The notes beneath the pieces are model-generated. The model was not told the DNA's origin. It ran no database searches and was given only the letters and a program-made list of their open reading frames with translations. 64,000 nt of DNA from Bacillus sp. NTK074B (lineage in GTDB: Bacteria > Bacillota > Bacilli > Bacillales > Bacillaceae_B). The translations under genes were made by a program, and so were the position numbers. The stretch is taken from assembly GCF_017303375.1 (NCBI RefSeq), contig NZ_JAFKOH010000006.1:62001-126000 (forward strand), given 5' to 3'. Positions 19,592 through 28,193 of this stretch are shown in pieces. The stretch's first letter is position 1, and each line of letters begins with the position of its first letter.

Positions 19592-21139
19592 ATGAAAGCA
19601 GTAAAGTACATGATCATCGCCGTGTTGATGTTCTCACTGGCACTTCCTTTTACGGGGAAAGCTAAAGCGGCAGAGACAAGTGCTCCAAAGCACGAAATGC
19701 GTGCTGCGTGGATGGCAACCGTGGTGAATATTGATATGGCACCCGGAATGGATCAGCAGGAATTCACAGACTGGGTGAAGAGGACCCTGGATGAGTTAAA
19801 ACAATTAAACTTCAATACGGTAATCTATCAAGTCAAGCCGACCGCTGACGCCTTGTATCCCTCTGAACTCGCTCCGTGGTCCCAGTACATTACCGGGGAC
19901 AAGCAGGGCACCGACCCGGGGTATGACCCACTGGCCATCATGTTGAGCGAATCCCATAAGCGCGGAATCGAAGTACACGCCTGGGTGAATCCTTACCGCA
20001 TCACGATGCCCAATCAAACCATCGAATCACTGGCAGACAATAATGTTGCCAAGCTCCATCCCGAATGGGTGCTGAAGTATGGTAAACAGTATTATCTGAA
20101 CCCCGGCATTCCCGAAGTGCAACAATACCTCATTGATACAGTAAAAGAACTGGTAAGCAACTACGACATAGAAGCGGTTCATATGGATGATTATTTCTAT
20201 CCTTATAAAATTGCAGGAGAAAGCTTCCCAGATCAAGATACATACGAGAAATATGGCAGTGCCTTCGACAATATCGACGATTGGAGACGCAACAACGTCG
20301 ATGAACTGGTAGCAGATATCAACACTGAAATCAAAGAAATCAAAGACTATGTCCAATTCGGGATTTCCCCTTTTGGCGTATGGAGAAACATTGCCGATGA
20401 TCCTACAGGAAGTGCAACTCAGGCCGGACAAACGAATTTCGACGACCTGTATGCCGACACCCGTCAGTGGATCAAGGATGGCAGCATCGACTATATCACC
20501 CCCCAAATCTATTGGTCTAGGAAACTCGCTGTCGCCAACTACTCTGTCCTCCTTGATTGGTGGAGCCGGGAAGTGACGGAGTATTCTTATGAGCACCCGG
20601 TCAATCTGTACATCGGGATGGCCGATTATAAGGTAGGGGACAATTTTGATCAGGAATGGTTCAATCCTTACGAGCTGCCGGAGCAAATCATGGACAACCG
20701 TGATAACGGAACGGCTCTCGGACAGATGCATTTCTCCCTCAGACAAGTTTTCGAGAACCCTCTTGGGTACGCTGATATTTTACGCAATGACGTATACACA
20801 GAAAAAGCACTGACACCTGCAACACCTTGGAACAATGATGACCTTCCGAAGAAACCGAACACGGTAAAAGCGGATAAGCAGGAAGAAGGTATCACCTTGA
20901 CCATCGATGATAAGAAGCATTCAGATGCAAGAAAATATGTCATCTACCGCTTTGACGGCGTGAAAGAAGGAGATTACGAGAATCCGGCGAATATCATTGA
21001 TGTCGTGTATCCCCAGGATGACCTGACAATCTATGAAGATACTACTGCTAATAAAGATGGAATGTACACGTATGGTGTGACGTCCGTATCTCCGACAGGG
21101 GTAGAAAGTAAGGATGCAAAAACAGTCAGAGTCCGCTAA
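19592..21139 (+). CDS. yngK: secreted glycosyl hydrolase-like 10 family protein (UPF0748, YngK-like)
   Basis: The 515-residue protein begins with a signal peptide (basic MKAVKY, hydrophobic core, cleavage near AKAAE). The GHL10/DUF187 domain starts at MRAAWMATVVNIDM and runs to about residue 410 with TIM-barrel features (AVHMDDYFYPY, ITPQIYWSR). A C-terminal beta-rich domain of about 90 residues resembles a fibronectin-type fold. ATG 19592 has GAGAGGAG before it; the frame is open further upstream without a site. The family is thought to act on surface or cell-wall polysaccharides, but the substrate is unknown. A strong terminator follows. Confidence 0.88.
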   Translation: MKAVKYMIIAVLMFSLALPFTGKAKAAETSAPKHEMRAAWMATVVNIDMAPGMDQQEFTDWVKRTLDELKQLNFNTVIYQVKPTADALYPSELAPWSQYITGDKQGTDPGYDPLAIMLSESHKRGIEVHAWVNPYRITMPNQTIESLADNNVAKLHPEWVLKYGKQYYLNPGIPEVQQYLIDTVKELVSNYDIEAVHMDDYFYPYKIAGESFPDQDTYEKYGSAFDNIDDWRRNNVDELVADINTEIKEIKDYVQFGISPFGVWRNIADDPTGSATQAGQTNFDDLYADTRQWIKDGSIDYITPQIYWSRKLAVANYSVLLDWWSREVTEYSYEHPVNLYIGMADYKVGDNFDQEWFNPYELPEQIMDNRDNGTALGQMHFSLRQVFENPLGYADILRNDVYTEKALTPATPWNNDDLPKKPNTVKADKQEEGITLTIDDKKHSDARKYVIYRFDGVKEGDYENPANIIDVVYPQDDLTIYEDTTANKDGMYTYGVTSVSPTGVESKDAKTVRVR

Positions 21140-21146
21140 TCATGAA

Positions 21147-21180
21147 AGGAGCGCTTCCCCCATCAGGGTGAAGCGCTCCT
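21147..21180. terminator. bidirectional intrinsic terminator
   Basis: An 11-bp stem AGGAGCGCTTC / GAAGCGCTCCT lies between the convergent yngK and cysteine dioxygenase genes, followed by TTATTATTT. Confidence 0.85.
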
Positions 21181-21182
21181 TA

Positions 21183-21734
21183 TTATTTCAACTGCATTTC
21201 CTTTATCTTTTGTCTGATATGATCCGGCCACCATGCCCCGCATTCATCAGACACCACACAGGCAGCACACTTTTCCAGATCGTACACCATCATACCCTGA
21301 ATGGGCGGAGAGTAGAGATGGAGGGTCACCAGGTCATCCCCACCCCCCTTCCTCATTTTGTGAACACCTTTCTTCGGTGCAAAAAAGAAAGAACCTTCCT
21401 TATATTCCCGGTCAAATATTTCCCGTGGAAGCTGATTATCCTTCACTTCAAAGATTGTATTGACCGACCTCCCGTTTATGACCTGGATCCAACCCTTCGA
21501 GTCCCCGTGATCATGCGGGGCACATTCAATATCGGACCAATTCATCACGAGAAGCTCGACTGCTTCATTTTGATAAAGGAGTTTTCGAAAATATGGCTTT
21601 CCTTCTGGAGACTTCAAGTACGGTTGTAACTCCTCAAGAGTTAAATGAAGAGACTTCAAGACTTCTTTCATTTCATTCGTTGAAGGATCGGTCAATCCAT
21701 CCAATCGATTCTTTAACCGTTCCTTTAAGGTCAC
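21183..21734 (-). CDS. cysteine dioxygenase family protein
   Basis: The 183-residue cupin has the iron-binding His pair in CAPHDHGDSKGWIQV and the third His in KGVHKM. The later HLYSPPI segment is also typical of thiol dioxygenases. The enzyme oxidises cysteine to cysteine sulfinate with O2 and non-heme Fe(II). B. subtilis YubC is a homologue. It is transcribed 18 bp after the DMT transporter gene on the same strand and may be co-transcribed with it. An extension with several cysteines near the C-terminus (CAACVVSDECGAWWP) is seen, but its role is unclear. Confidence 0.88.
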   Translation of the reverse strand: MTLKERLKNRLDGLTDPSTNEMKEVLKSLHLTLEELQPYLKSPEGKPYFRKLLYQNEAVELLVMNWSDIECAPHDHGDSKGWIQVINGRSVNTIFEVKDNQLPREIFDREYKEGSFFFAPKKGVHKMRKGGGDDLVTLHLYSPPIQGMMVYDLEKCAACVVSDECGAWWPDHIRQKIKEMQLK

Positions 21735-21752
21735 AGCGGATCCCCCCTGTTG

Positions 21753-22676
21753 TTATCGTTTCCTCCACAGAAACCGATGGAGTATAGAAATCATCTGGCC
21801 ATTAACAATGACAACTCCTATTATAATTATGACTCCACCCATTATGCTTATGAATACAATTTTCTCATGCAGAAGAATGATCGCCGCAATAAGAGTCATG
21901 ACAGGCTCCAAATAGAGAAACATCGACACCTTGGACGCATCCAATACCTCCAATGATTTGGCCCAGTACCAGTACGCGATACCTGAAACAAATACACCGA
22001 GGAATATCAAGTGGGCCCACTCCACATTTGATAAAAGGGAAATGCTTTCCCAGCCGCGGTTACGGATGAGGAACGGGATAGTCAAACTGAAACCGAGGAG
22101 ACTCATATAAAAAGTAATGACGAGGGATGGAAGCTCGATCCGAAGTTTCTTCAGGAGCACCGAGTAGACGGCCCAGTTCAATGTACTGAGAATCATCAGG
22201 ATATACCCTATGTTAACCGCAAATCCGATAGACTGCCCGCTCCTCGCTGTCGTCACCATCAGCACACCTGTAATCGCGATGATCATCCCCACGGCTTTAG
22301 GGAGAGTCATTTTCTCATGTAAAAACATCATGGAAAGGATGACGGTGAACACAGGAGAAAATGAAATCATCCACCCAGCCGAGGAAGCGTCGATGGTCAG
22401 AAGGGCCGTCGCCTGGATGACCTGATGAATGAAGACACCGAGCACACCAAGTATAATCAAGTGAGGGAGATACTTCATGGGGATGGTGAGCCTATCTCCT
22501 TTTACTAATAGGAGCATGAGCAGAAACAGGGCTCCGATTGCAAACCGCAGAACGAGGAGTGTATAGGGATCAAGTGTATCCAGCACCGCTTTGGTCGACA
22601 CGAAGGAGATCCCCCAGAAACTGATGGACATCGTGGCATATAAAGAGGCGGCAGCCTTCGTTTTTATTGGAATCAT
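21753..22676 (-). CDS. EamA/DMT-family transporter
   Basis: This 307-residue membrane protein has ten hydrophobic helices arranged as two EamA repeats (residues about 10-140 and 155-295). The start SFWGISFVSTKAVLD and the second-repeat motif SKVSMFLYLEPVMTLIAAII are typical. Members export amino acids, nucleosides or other metabolites. AAAGGATG lies before the ATG. A link to the cysteine dioxygenase downstream (sulfur amino acid efflux) is possible but only inferred from the 18-bp spacing. Confidence 0.85.
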   Translation of the reverse strand: MIPIKTKAAASLYATMSISFWGISFVSTKAVLDTLDPYTLLVLRFAIGALFLLMLLLVKGDRLTIPMKYLPHLIILGVLGVFIHQVIQATALLTIDASSAGWMISFSPVFTVILSMMFLHEKMTLPKAVGMIIAITGVLMVTTARSGQSIGFAVNIGYILMILSTLNWAVYSVLLKKLRIELPSLVITFYMSLLGFSLTIPFLIRNRGWESISLLSNVEWAHLIFLGVFVSGIAYWYWAKSLEVLDASKVSMFLYLEPVMTLIAAIILLHEKIVFISIMGGVIIIIGVVIVNGQMISILHRFLWRKR

Positions 22677-22883
22677 GGACGGGGCATCCTTTCTTTCTGA
22701 ACTCGTATTCTCTCTAACAAGGTATGCTCGTCCAGGTGAAAGATGTGCAGGGGTTTGAATTGTGTTGGAAATAAGTTGGTTGGTTTTGGAAATATGGTTA
22801 GTCGTTTCGGGAATATAGTATCTTTTCCGGTACGGGCATGCACCTATCGCTTAGGGAAGATTTGGTTAAGCACTCGAACTGAC

Positions 22884-23073
22884 AAATAGACGGAGAAATT
22901 CCGTTTATTTTAATATTTTCATTTAAATTAACTGAAATAGACGGAAAGATTCCGCCTATTCACTCAAAATGCCCAAAAATGGTTGACTTTTCTTTTGATA
23001 AGCGGAAAAACTCCGCCAATTTGCCTCCCAAACAAGTGGTATTCTGATTGTAACCGGAAAATCTCCGCTTATC
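22884..23073. repeat. four imperfect copies of a CGGAAA-N-TTCCG palindrome
   Basis: Copies lie at 22884-22910, 22934-22960, 22998-23022 and 23050-23073. Each has the form AATAGACGGAAAGATTCCGC or TAAGCGGAAAAACTCCGCC, i.e. a roughly 24-bp near-palindrome centred on an A-rich core, spaced about 50-64 bp. Arms vary (GACGGA, GCGGA, CCGGA), so the copies have diverged. Confidence 0.7.
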
Positions 23074-23159
23074 ATTGCTGGTTTTTCTATAAAGAACATG
23101 ACGTCTTAAGATGAAGATGAATCATACCACCAGTGTTTACATATGGGTTTTTGTTTTCC

Positions 23160-23191
23160 TAAAAAAAAGAAACCCGCCAACTGAGGCGAGT
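23160..23191 (-). terminator. intrinsic terminator of the GH4/PTS operon
   Basis: On the minus strand, ACTCGCC / GGCGGGT forms a 7-bp stem with a 6-base loop followed by TTTCTTTTTTTT, 100 bp after the GH4 stop codon. Confidence 0.8.
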
Positions 23192-23289
23192 TCTACTTTT
23201 ACAAATCCTATAATGATTGGGGCTACTATTCGGCACATATTTTTAATATTGGCACCTCATTTAAATTCCCACTATGGAGCTTCTTCGCT

Positions 23290-24621
23290 TTATTTATGAG
23301 CCACTCGCTCACCAAACTGAGGCAGATACTCTTTATGAACCTCAAGCATTTCATCCAACAGCTGTTTCGCTTTCACGTCACTCGTCACCAGTGGATGGAT
23401 CGTCATGGCAAGCAATGCTTTCTCATACGATCCAGTTACGGCGGCTTCTGAAGCCACCCGTTCAAAGGATTTGATCTGGTGGACAAGCCCACTGACGGAA
23501 ACGGGCAACTCTCCGACGGTTATCGGCTTCGGTCCCTCTTTCGTCACGATACAGTTCACTTCCACGGCAGATTCCTGAGGCAGATCACTGATAGCCCCGT
23601 CATTGCGTACGTTCAGTGTCTGGATATCCCCGCAGTCGTTATAGATGGACGATATGAGGTTACATGCAGCGTCGCTGTAATAAGCTCCTCCCCGCTCTTC
23701 AAGCTGCGGAGGCTTAACGGTTAAGCTTTCATCCTGGTACAAATCGAACAGCTCATTCTCCAATTGCTGAACGACTTCCCCACGGGTTGTACCCGTCTTG
23801 AATTCTTCTAGCTGTTTTTCCAAAATATCGTTCGTCTTATAGAAGTATCGGTGATAGGGACAAGGAATGACTCCGAGACTCCTGATGAATTCAGGCTCCC
23901 ACGGAAGGGGCGCAATATTCCTCATGCTGACCTGCCTATCTGGATCACTCATGATATCCAATACTTCCCCTAATACAGATTCTCCGTCCACGAGAACGTC
24001 CAACCCATAGACCATATGATTGAGTCCGGCAAATTGGATATGCAGGCGTTCAACCTCGACACCAAGAAGTTTTGCCAGAGTCATCCTCGTATTGATGGGA
24101 AGATTGCAAACACCGACAACCTTTGGATGCGATCCATAACGAAGCAACGCTTCTGTCACCATGCCTGCAGGGTTCGTGAAATTGATCAGCCAGGCATCCG
24201 GGCACAGTTCCTGCATTTCTTCTGATATTTCCAATAGGACAGGAATCGTTCTCATTCCTTTAAAGAGTCCCCCAGCCCCATTCGTTTCCTGACCGATCAT
24301 GCCGTATTTGATCGGCAGACGCTCGTCCAAAATCCGGGCTTTCAGTTGTCCGACCCTCATCTGGGTGGTGACAAAGTCTGCACCTCTCAATGCTTCTTTC
24401 CGGTCCAGGGTAAGATGGATCTCCATCTGTACACCTGAACTTTCCACCATCCTCTTCGCTAAGTTCCCAACGATATTCAGCTTCTCTCTTCCGGCTTCAA
24501 TGTCCACGAGCCACAGCTCACGAACCGGCAGTTCATCATACCGCTTGATCAATCCCTCTACAAACTCGGGAGTATAGCTTGAACCCCCGCCGATCGTCAC
24601 GACCTTGATTCCTTGTTCCAT
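23290..24621 (-). CDS. GH4 family 6-phospho-beta-glycosidase (LicH/ChbF-like)
   Basis: The 443-residue enzyme belongs to the NAD- and Mn-dependent glycosidase family 4. The nucleotide-binding start VVTIGGGSSYTPEF, the NFTNPAGMVTEAL segment, and metal ligands in GVCNLP and FAGLNH are visible. The family cleaves 6-phosphorylated disaccharides by oxidation at C3. Close relatives are LicH (phospho-cellobiose) and ChbF (phospho-chitobiose). It follows the EIIC and EIIB genes on the same strand, so it should hydrolyse the disaccharide phosphate delivered by that PTS. Neighbouring MupG and AnmK suggest an amino-sugar substrate rather than cellobiose, but the sequence alone cannot decide. Start ATG 24621 follows AGGGGG. 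Confidence 0.88.
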   Translation of the reverse strand: MEQGIKVVTIGGGSSYTPEFVEGLIKRYDELPVRELWLVDIEAGREKLNIVGNLAKRMVESSGVQMEIHLTLDRKEALRGADFVTTQMRVGQLKARILDERLPIKYGMIGQETNGAGGLFKGMRTIPVLLEISEEMQELCPDAWLINFTNPAGMVTEALLRYGSHPKVVGVCNLPINTRMTLAKLLGVEVERLHIQFAGLNHMVYGLDVLVDGESVLGEVLDIMSDPDRQVSMRNIAPLPWEPEFIRSLGVIPCPYHRYFYKTNDILEKQLEEFKTGTTRGEVVQQLENELFDLYQDESLTVKPPQLEERGGAYYSDAACNLISSIYNDCGDIQTLNVRNDGAISDLPQESAVEVNCIVTKEGPKPITVGELPVSVSGLVHQIKSFERVASEAAVTGSYEKALLAMTIHPLVTSDVKAKQLLDEMLEVHKEYLPQFGERVAHK

Positions 24622-24636
24622 TGTATATGCCCCCTG

Positions 24637-24927
24637 TTATCTGGCCACAAAAGCCAGTATGAAACTGATGATGAAACTGACCACAACGGCTAATAATATC
24701 CGCTTCCTTTTAACAGATGCATCTTCGACCGGACCTTCAATCTTCAATAAAGTAAACGAGAGTCCGATTGAAGCTGAAATACCTGTTGCCAAAAATACAC
24801 TCCATTCCTTTGCAAGACCCGTGCTCATCAAGGGCTTTGAAAGTAATAAGAGGCCAATAGATACAGAGATTAATAATACAAACACACTTCTAAAACCGAT
24901 TCTCTTTGGCACAACGCTTTCTGTCAT
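24637..24927 (-). CDS. small membrane protein between PTS EIIC and GH4 genes
   Basis: This 96-residue protein has three hydrophobic segments (about residues 13-30, 38-58 and 75-94) and basic ends. I chose ATG 24927 with AGGAG 8 bases before it; upstream GTG and ATG codons overlap the binding site. It lies 15 bp before the GH4 gene and 270 bp after EIIC, across an exact duplicated repeat, so transcription may be partly separate. I do not recognise the family. An accessory role in the PTS operon is conceivable, but only its position suggests it. Confidence 0.6.
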   Translation of the reverse strand: MTESVVPKRIGFRSVFVLLISVSIGLLLLSKPLMSTGLAKEWSVFLATGISASIGLSFTLLKIEGPVEDASVKRKRILLAVVVSFIISFILAFVAR

Positions 24928-25018
24928 TTCCATCACTCCTGACCTAGTAAAGAAGTGGGAATCCTAGGACCCCCACTTCTGTTTTCTTAGTATAGTAGAT
25001 TGCTAGGTTGGCCTGAAC

Positions 25019-25192
25019 GAGCCGCCTCCGCTTTTCTTTGTCCAGCTCCGGCGGCTTGAGGCTCGAGGTCATAAGGCAATCCCACCAAAAAGGCAAAGGA
25101 CGCCTTTCCGGCGGGCTTGCCTTATGCTTGTCGCCTCAGTGTGAGCCGCCTCCGCTTTTCTTTGTCCAGCTCCGGCGGCTTGAGGCTCGAGG
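25019..25192. repeat. intergenic repeat element with exact 50-bp terminal duplication
   Basis: The 50-bp unit at 25019-25068 (begins GAGCCGCCTCCGCTTTTC, ends GGCTCGAGG) recurs identically at 25143-25192. The 74 bp between contain AAGGCAA...CGCCTTTCCGGCGGG...TTGCCTTATG, which folds back on itself. The element ends 5 bp from the EIIC stop codon. Similar CTCGAGGTCATAAG-type elements are scattered in other Bacillaceae genomes, to my knowledge. Confidence 0.8.
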
Positions 25193-25197
25193 CTTTT

Positions 25198-26478
25198 CTA
25201 CGCTGCTTGTTGATCGCTTTCTTCCATTTTCATCATCTTCTTATCGTACATTTTGAAGAATGGGAAGTAGATGGCGAATGAGATTCCGATGTTGATGAGA
25301 ACCATCACAATCGCTCTCCAGTCACCGCCTGTTGCAAGATACGCTCCGATCGGGGCCGGAAGTGTCCAAGGAGGCATGATATACGTAGGTGAAACAAGCC
25401 CTACTGATGTTGCAATATATGCAAGAGTACCTGTGATCAATGGAATCGTAACGAATGGGATGATCAGAATCGGATTCAATACAATTGGAGCACCAAAGAT
25501 GATCGGCTCATTGATATTGAAGATTCCCGGTACGATACTAGTTCTCCCAAGCGCTTTCAAATACTTGGAACGTGAGAAGAATACCATGGCAAGAACCAAT
25601 CCAAGGGTTGCACCAGATCCACCGATCCAGATGAACCATTGGTAGAATGTTTCCGGTGCGATATGCGGGATCGCCTGACCGTTTGCAACGGCATCTGCAT
25701 TTTTCACAAGAAATACTTCCCATAATGGACGGGCAACGGTTCCTACTACGGATACCCCATGGATACCAAATGACCAGAAGAATGTAATTAAGAATACCGG
25801 TACCAACACACCGAAAATACTATCTCCTGCTGTCACCAATGGAGCAACCGCTACACCCACTAAATGGTGAAGATCCACTCCCCCTAAAACAGTAATCGAT
25901 GAAACGAGTAAAATAACAATCGCTACAGGAATAAGTGCTTCAAAGCTTCGTGAAACCGATGCCGGAACCTGTTCTGGCATTTTAATCGTGATGTTCTTCG
26001 TTTTACAAAATCTGAGGATTTCGACGGCAAGGATCGAGACGACCATGGCAACGAATAATCCGTGACCACCGAGATTGGTCATTGGCAGGACCCATCCCTC
26101 TCCGTCCATGACTTTCGGTGTAATCGTCAATAGAAGTGCCGCTACTGAAATCTGTGCGCCGGATAACGGGTCCAGATTATAGCTTTTCGAGAGGTTGTAC
26201 CCGATCCCGAAAGCTATATAGAGCGACATGATAAACATGGTAAGCCTGTATGGAATCAGAATCTCGACGATGTTGTCGGCGGCCCATTGCTTAATGTCAC
26301 CGAACATACCGGCATCCGGCAGTGGCGGGAACGCTAAAATCAGGAAGAATGAACCGACGATAATAAATGGCAGTGCTGAAATAACCCCATCCCGGATTGC
26401 TTGCAAATGCCTTTGTTCTGAGAGTCTGGCCATCGGACCTGACAAATTGTTCTCCAGAAAGTTCACAAACTTTTGCAT
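25198..26478 (-). CDS. PTS lactose/cellobiose-family EIIC
   Basis: The 426-residue protein is the membrane channel of a lactose/cellobiose/chitobiose-type PTS. About ten helices are visible, and the family loop motif is FNINEPIIFGAPIVLNP. The N-terminus MQKFVNFLENNLSGPMARLSEQRH is typical of CelB/LicC/ChbC. It works with the separate EIIB gene upstream (27-bp gap) and the EIIA gene on the other side of the regulator. The substrate is a disaccharide imported as its 6-phosphate, and context favours a GlcNAc-containing sugar. A 174-bp repeat element abuts its 3' end. Confidence 0.9.
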   Translation of the reverse strand: MQKFVNFLENNLSGPMARLSEQRHLQAIRDGVISALPFIIVGSFFLILAFPPLPDAGMFGDIKQWAADNIVEILIPYRLTMFIMSLYIAFGIGYNLSKSYNLDPLSGAQISVAALLLTITPKVMDGEGWVLPMTNLGGHGLFVAMVVSILAVEILRFCKTKNITIKMPEQVPASVSRSFEALIPVAIVILLVSSITVLGGVDLHHLVGVAVAPLVTAGDSIFGVLVPVFLITFFWSFGIHGVSVVGTVARPLWEVFLVKNADAVANGQAIPHIAPETFYQWFIWIGGSGATLGLVLAMVFFSRSKYLKALGRTSIVPGIFNINEPIIFGAPIVLNPILIIPFVTIPLITGTLAYIATSVGLVSPTYIMPPWTLPAPIGAYLATGGDWRAIVMVLINIGISFAIYFPFFKMYDKKMMKMEESDQQAA

Positions 26479-26505
26479 GTTACTACCCCCTTGTTTCCTA
26501 TTAAA

Positions 26506-26811
26506 TTAGTTTGCCAATTCCTTTACTGTTTTCAGTAAAGTCGGTCCACCAAGTGGCGTGTAAGCCTGCGGCGGTATCGGCCCGCATGGAACGTCTGCCT
26601 CATCGGCGGCTTTCTTCACTTGATCAAAACGGTGTCTGATCTGAGGTGCTACCATACAAACATCCCATCCCTTTGAGATCTCCTCGGATACTTCCCCCGT
26701 TCCGATGGCGTGTACTTCCATTTCAATCCCCTCTTTGGTTCCCTCTGTCTTCAGAGCCTTGACGACGATGGCACTCGACATACCTCCAGAGCATACGAAT
26801 AACACTTTCAT
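26506..26811 (-). CDS. PTS lactose/cellobiose-family EIIB
   Basis: This 101-residue cytosolic phosphocarrier has its phosphorylated cysteine at Cys7 in the signature VCSGGMSSA. The VAPQIRHRFDQVKK segment and its length match LicB/CelA/ChbB. It takes phosphate from EIIA (27843-28181) and hands it to the sugar at EIIC. It starts 2 bp after the regulator gene, with SD AAAGATGAAA-like spacing weaker than its neighbours, so translation is probably coupled to the regulator. Confidence 0.92.
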   Translation of the reverse strand: MKVLFVCSGGMSSAIVVKALKTEGTKEGIEMEVHAIGTGEVSEEISKGWDVCMVAPQIRHRFDQVKKAADEADVPCGPIPPQAYTPLGGPTLLKTVKELAN

Positions 26812-26813
26812 CT

Positions 26814-27680
26814 TTATTCCTCCTCCTCTTTCATTCGTTGTACCACTTCATGTGTATGAATAATTTGTTCGTAAACACCATGTCCTTTTTTCATGCATAC
26901 TGCCACGAATAAAGCATCAATCACGACGAGTTGAGCAATTCTTGCCGTCATGGTCCCGATTCGGATATTGTGTTCTTCCTCGGAGATCGTAAGTACGATA
27001 TCAGCGAGCTTTCTTGCCGGTGATTTTCCGTGTTGCGTCAGAAGGACGATGGTGGCCCCTTTTTCCTGTGCCACGTTCATCAGTTTCAAGATTTCCTTCG
27101 TCTGACCTGAGGTGGACACCACGAATAGAACATCTCTCTCGGTAAGGTTTGCAGCCATCATCATCTGTACGTGGATATCACTTGCCTGAAATGCCAAATA
27201 ATTCAGCCTTAACAGCTTTTGCGTGAAATCTTCCGCTACCACAGCGGATCCGCCAACCCCGTAAAGGTAGACTCTTTCTGCTTGATGAAACGCGTTTACA
27301 GCACGCTCCAGTTCTTCGATGGAAAAGAGTCTTTCCGTGTTCTTGATCGCTTGATGGGTATTGACCAACACTTTGTTGAAGACGGTATCAAGATTATCTT
27401 CAAAATGAAGAAGGGTATTGATGTCATGACTTTGGGTTTCTTGAATGTTCGTGCTTTTGGCAAGTTCGATTTTCAAACCGCTGAAGCTGTTGATCCCGAT
27501 TCGTTTGCAGAACCGTATGATGGCCGCTTCACTGCTGCCGCATGATTGTGAAAGTTGCTTCGTCGTCATTTCCATCACTTTCTCGGGAAACTCCAGCACG
27601 TATTGAGCAACCGCTATTTCAGATGGTGTATAGCTTTCCATCTGACTTTTGATGTGTTTTAAAACCTGGAATTCTGTCAT
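26814..27680 (-). CDS. MurR/RpiR-family transcriptional regulator
   Basis: The 288-residue protein joins an N-terminal HTH_6 domain (IAVAQYVLEFPEKV, then SCGSSEAAIIRFCKRIG) to a SIS phosphosugar-binding domain (residues about 120-260, with VYLYGVGGSA and LFVVSTSGQTKE). Such regulators sense sugar phosphates; MurR senses MurNAc-6-phosphate. I chose ATG 27680, since GGAGGTGACC precedes it and the earlier TTG overlaps that site. It is the first gene of the leftward operon and sits beside the divergent EIIA gene, so it probably controls both directions from the operator-like palindromes at 27707-27759. Confidence 0.9.
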   Translation of the reverse strand: MTEFQVLKHIKSQMESYTPSEIAVAQYVLEFPEKVMEMTTKQLSQSCGSSEAAIIRFCKRIGINSFSGLKIELAKSTNIQETQSHDINTLLHFEDNLDTVFNKVLVNTHQAIKNTERLFSIEELERAVNAFHQAERVYLYGVGGSAVVAEDFTQKLLRLNYLAFQASDIHVQMMMAANLTERDVLFVVSTSGQTKEILKLMNVAQEKGATIVLLTQHGKSPARKLADIVLTISEEEHNIRIGTMTARIAQLVVIDALFVAVCMKKGHGVYEQIIHTHEVVQRMKEEEE

Positions 27681-27706
27681 GGTCACCTCCAAAAAAATGA
27701 TTGTCT

Positions 27707-27759
27707 TGAAAAGGCTTTCAGTTTAATATGATTATATGCGATAATGAAATTAAATTTCA
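27707..27759. promoter_or_regulatory. two TGAAA...TTTCA inverted repeats, probable RpiR/MurR operator
   Basis: TGAAATTAAATTTCA (27745-27759) is a perfect 7-1-7 palindrome. TGAAAAGGCTTTCA (27707-27720) shares the TGAAA/TTTCA arms with a 4-base centre. Centres are about 39 bp apart between the divergent regulator and EIIA genes. The second also resembles a CcpA cre site, but lacks the central C of the CG pair. Binding by the adjacent regulator is an inference. Confidence 0.5.
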
Positions 27760-27842
27760 ATATTATTTTAAAATATTTAAATTTTTATTTTACTATTTTT
27801 GTGTAGAAAAAAGTTCTAAATTGGGATAGGGAGGAATAGACA

Positions 27843-28181
27843 ATGGCAGAAGTTCGCAACGTAGAGATGGAGATTTTTGACATTATATCGAATGGTGGAA
27901 ATGCAAAGAGTACGGCTTATGAAGCCCTTGCAAAAGCACATGAAGGAAAGTTCAATGAGGCCGAAGAGATGGTGAAAACCGCCCATGAAGAACTGAATAA
28001 AGCGCATAAGACACAAACAAGCCTGATCCAGGCAGAAATCAACGGGGAAGAATTTGATAAATCCCTTCTCATGATCCATGCACAGGACCACTTGATGACC
28101 TCAATCAGTGAAATTTCATTAATAGAGCAGATGATCCCGATGTTGAAAAGAATCCATACCCTTGAAAGCAAATCGAATTAA
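27843..28181 (+). CDS. PTS lactose/cellobiose-family EIIA
   Basis: This 112-residue trimeric phosphocarrier has its active histidine in LLMIHAQDHLMTS (His79, with His83 following), the hallmark of LacA/LicA/ChbA. It accepts phosphate from HPr and passes it to EIIB. GGGAGGA precedes the ATG. It is the first gene of the rightward operon EIIA-mupG-kinase-anmK, while EIIB and EIIC are in the divergent operon. The split of one PTS over two facing transcripts means that both must be induced together. Confidence 0.93.
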   Translation: MAEVRNVEMEIFDIISNGGNAKSTAYEALAKAHEGKFNEAEEMVKTAHEELNKAHKTQTSLIQAEINGEEFDKSLLMIHAQDHLMTSISEISLIEQMIPMLKRIHTLESKSN

Positions 28182-28193
28182 GGAGGCATCACG

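Larger units (their letters stand above)
22677..23289. other. 613-bp intergenic region with four CGGAAA/TTCCG palindromes
   Basis: Between two leftward genes this stretch holds no credible coding sequence. Its middle carries the palindrome cluster (22884-23073) and its right part carries the terminator of the GH4/PTS operon. Only low-complexity sequence (GGTTGGTTTTGG) is seen on the left. Confidence 0.7.

Noticed and set aside
20027-20746. 239-codon frame opposite to yngK
   Set aside because: It lies wholly antisense to a well supported secreted protein and has no ribosome binding site; codon-phase shadow.
25019-25192. insertion sequence remnant
   Set aside because: The 50-bp duplication is direct rather than inverted, and no transposase fragment is between the copies.
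27707-27720. CcpA cre site
   Set aside because: TGAAAAGGCTTTCA lacks the central CG of the cre consensus; kept only as a possible RpiR operator half.
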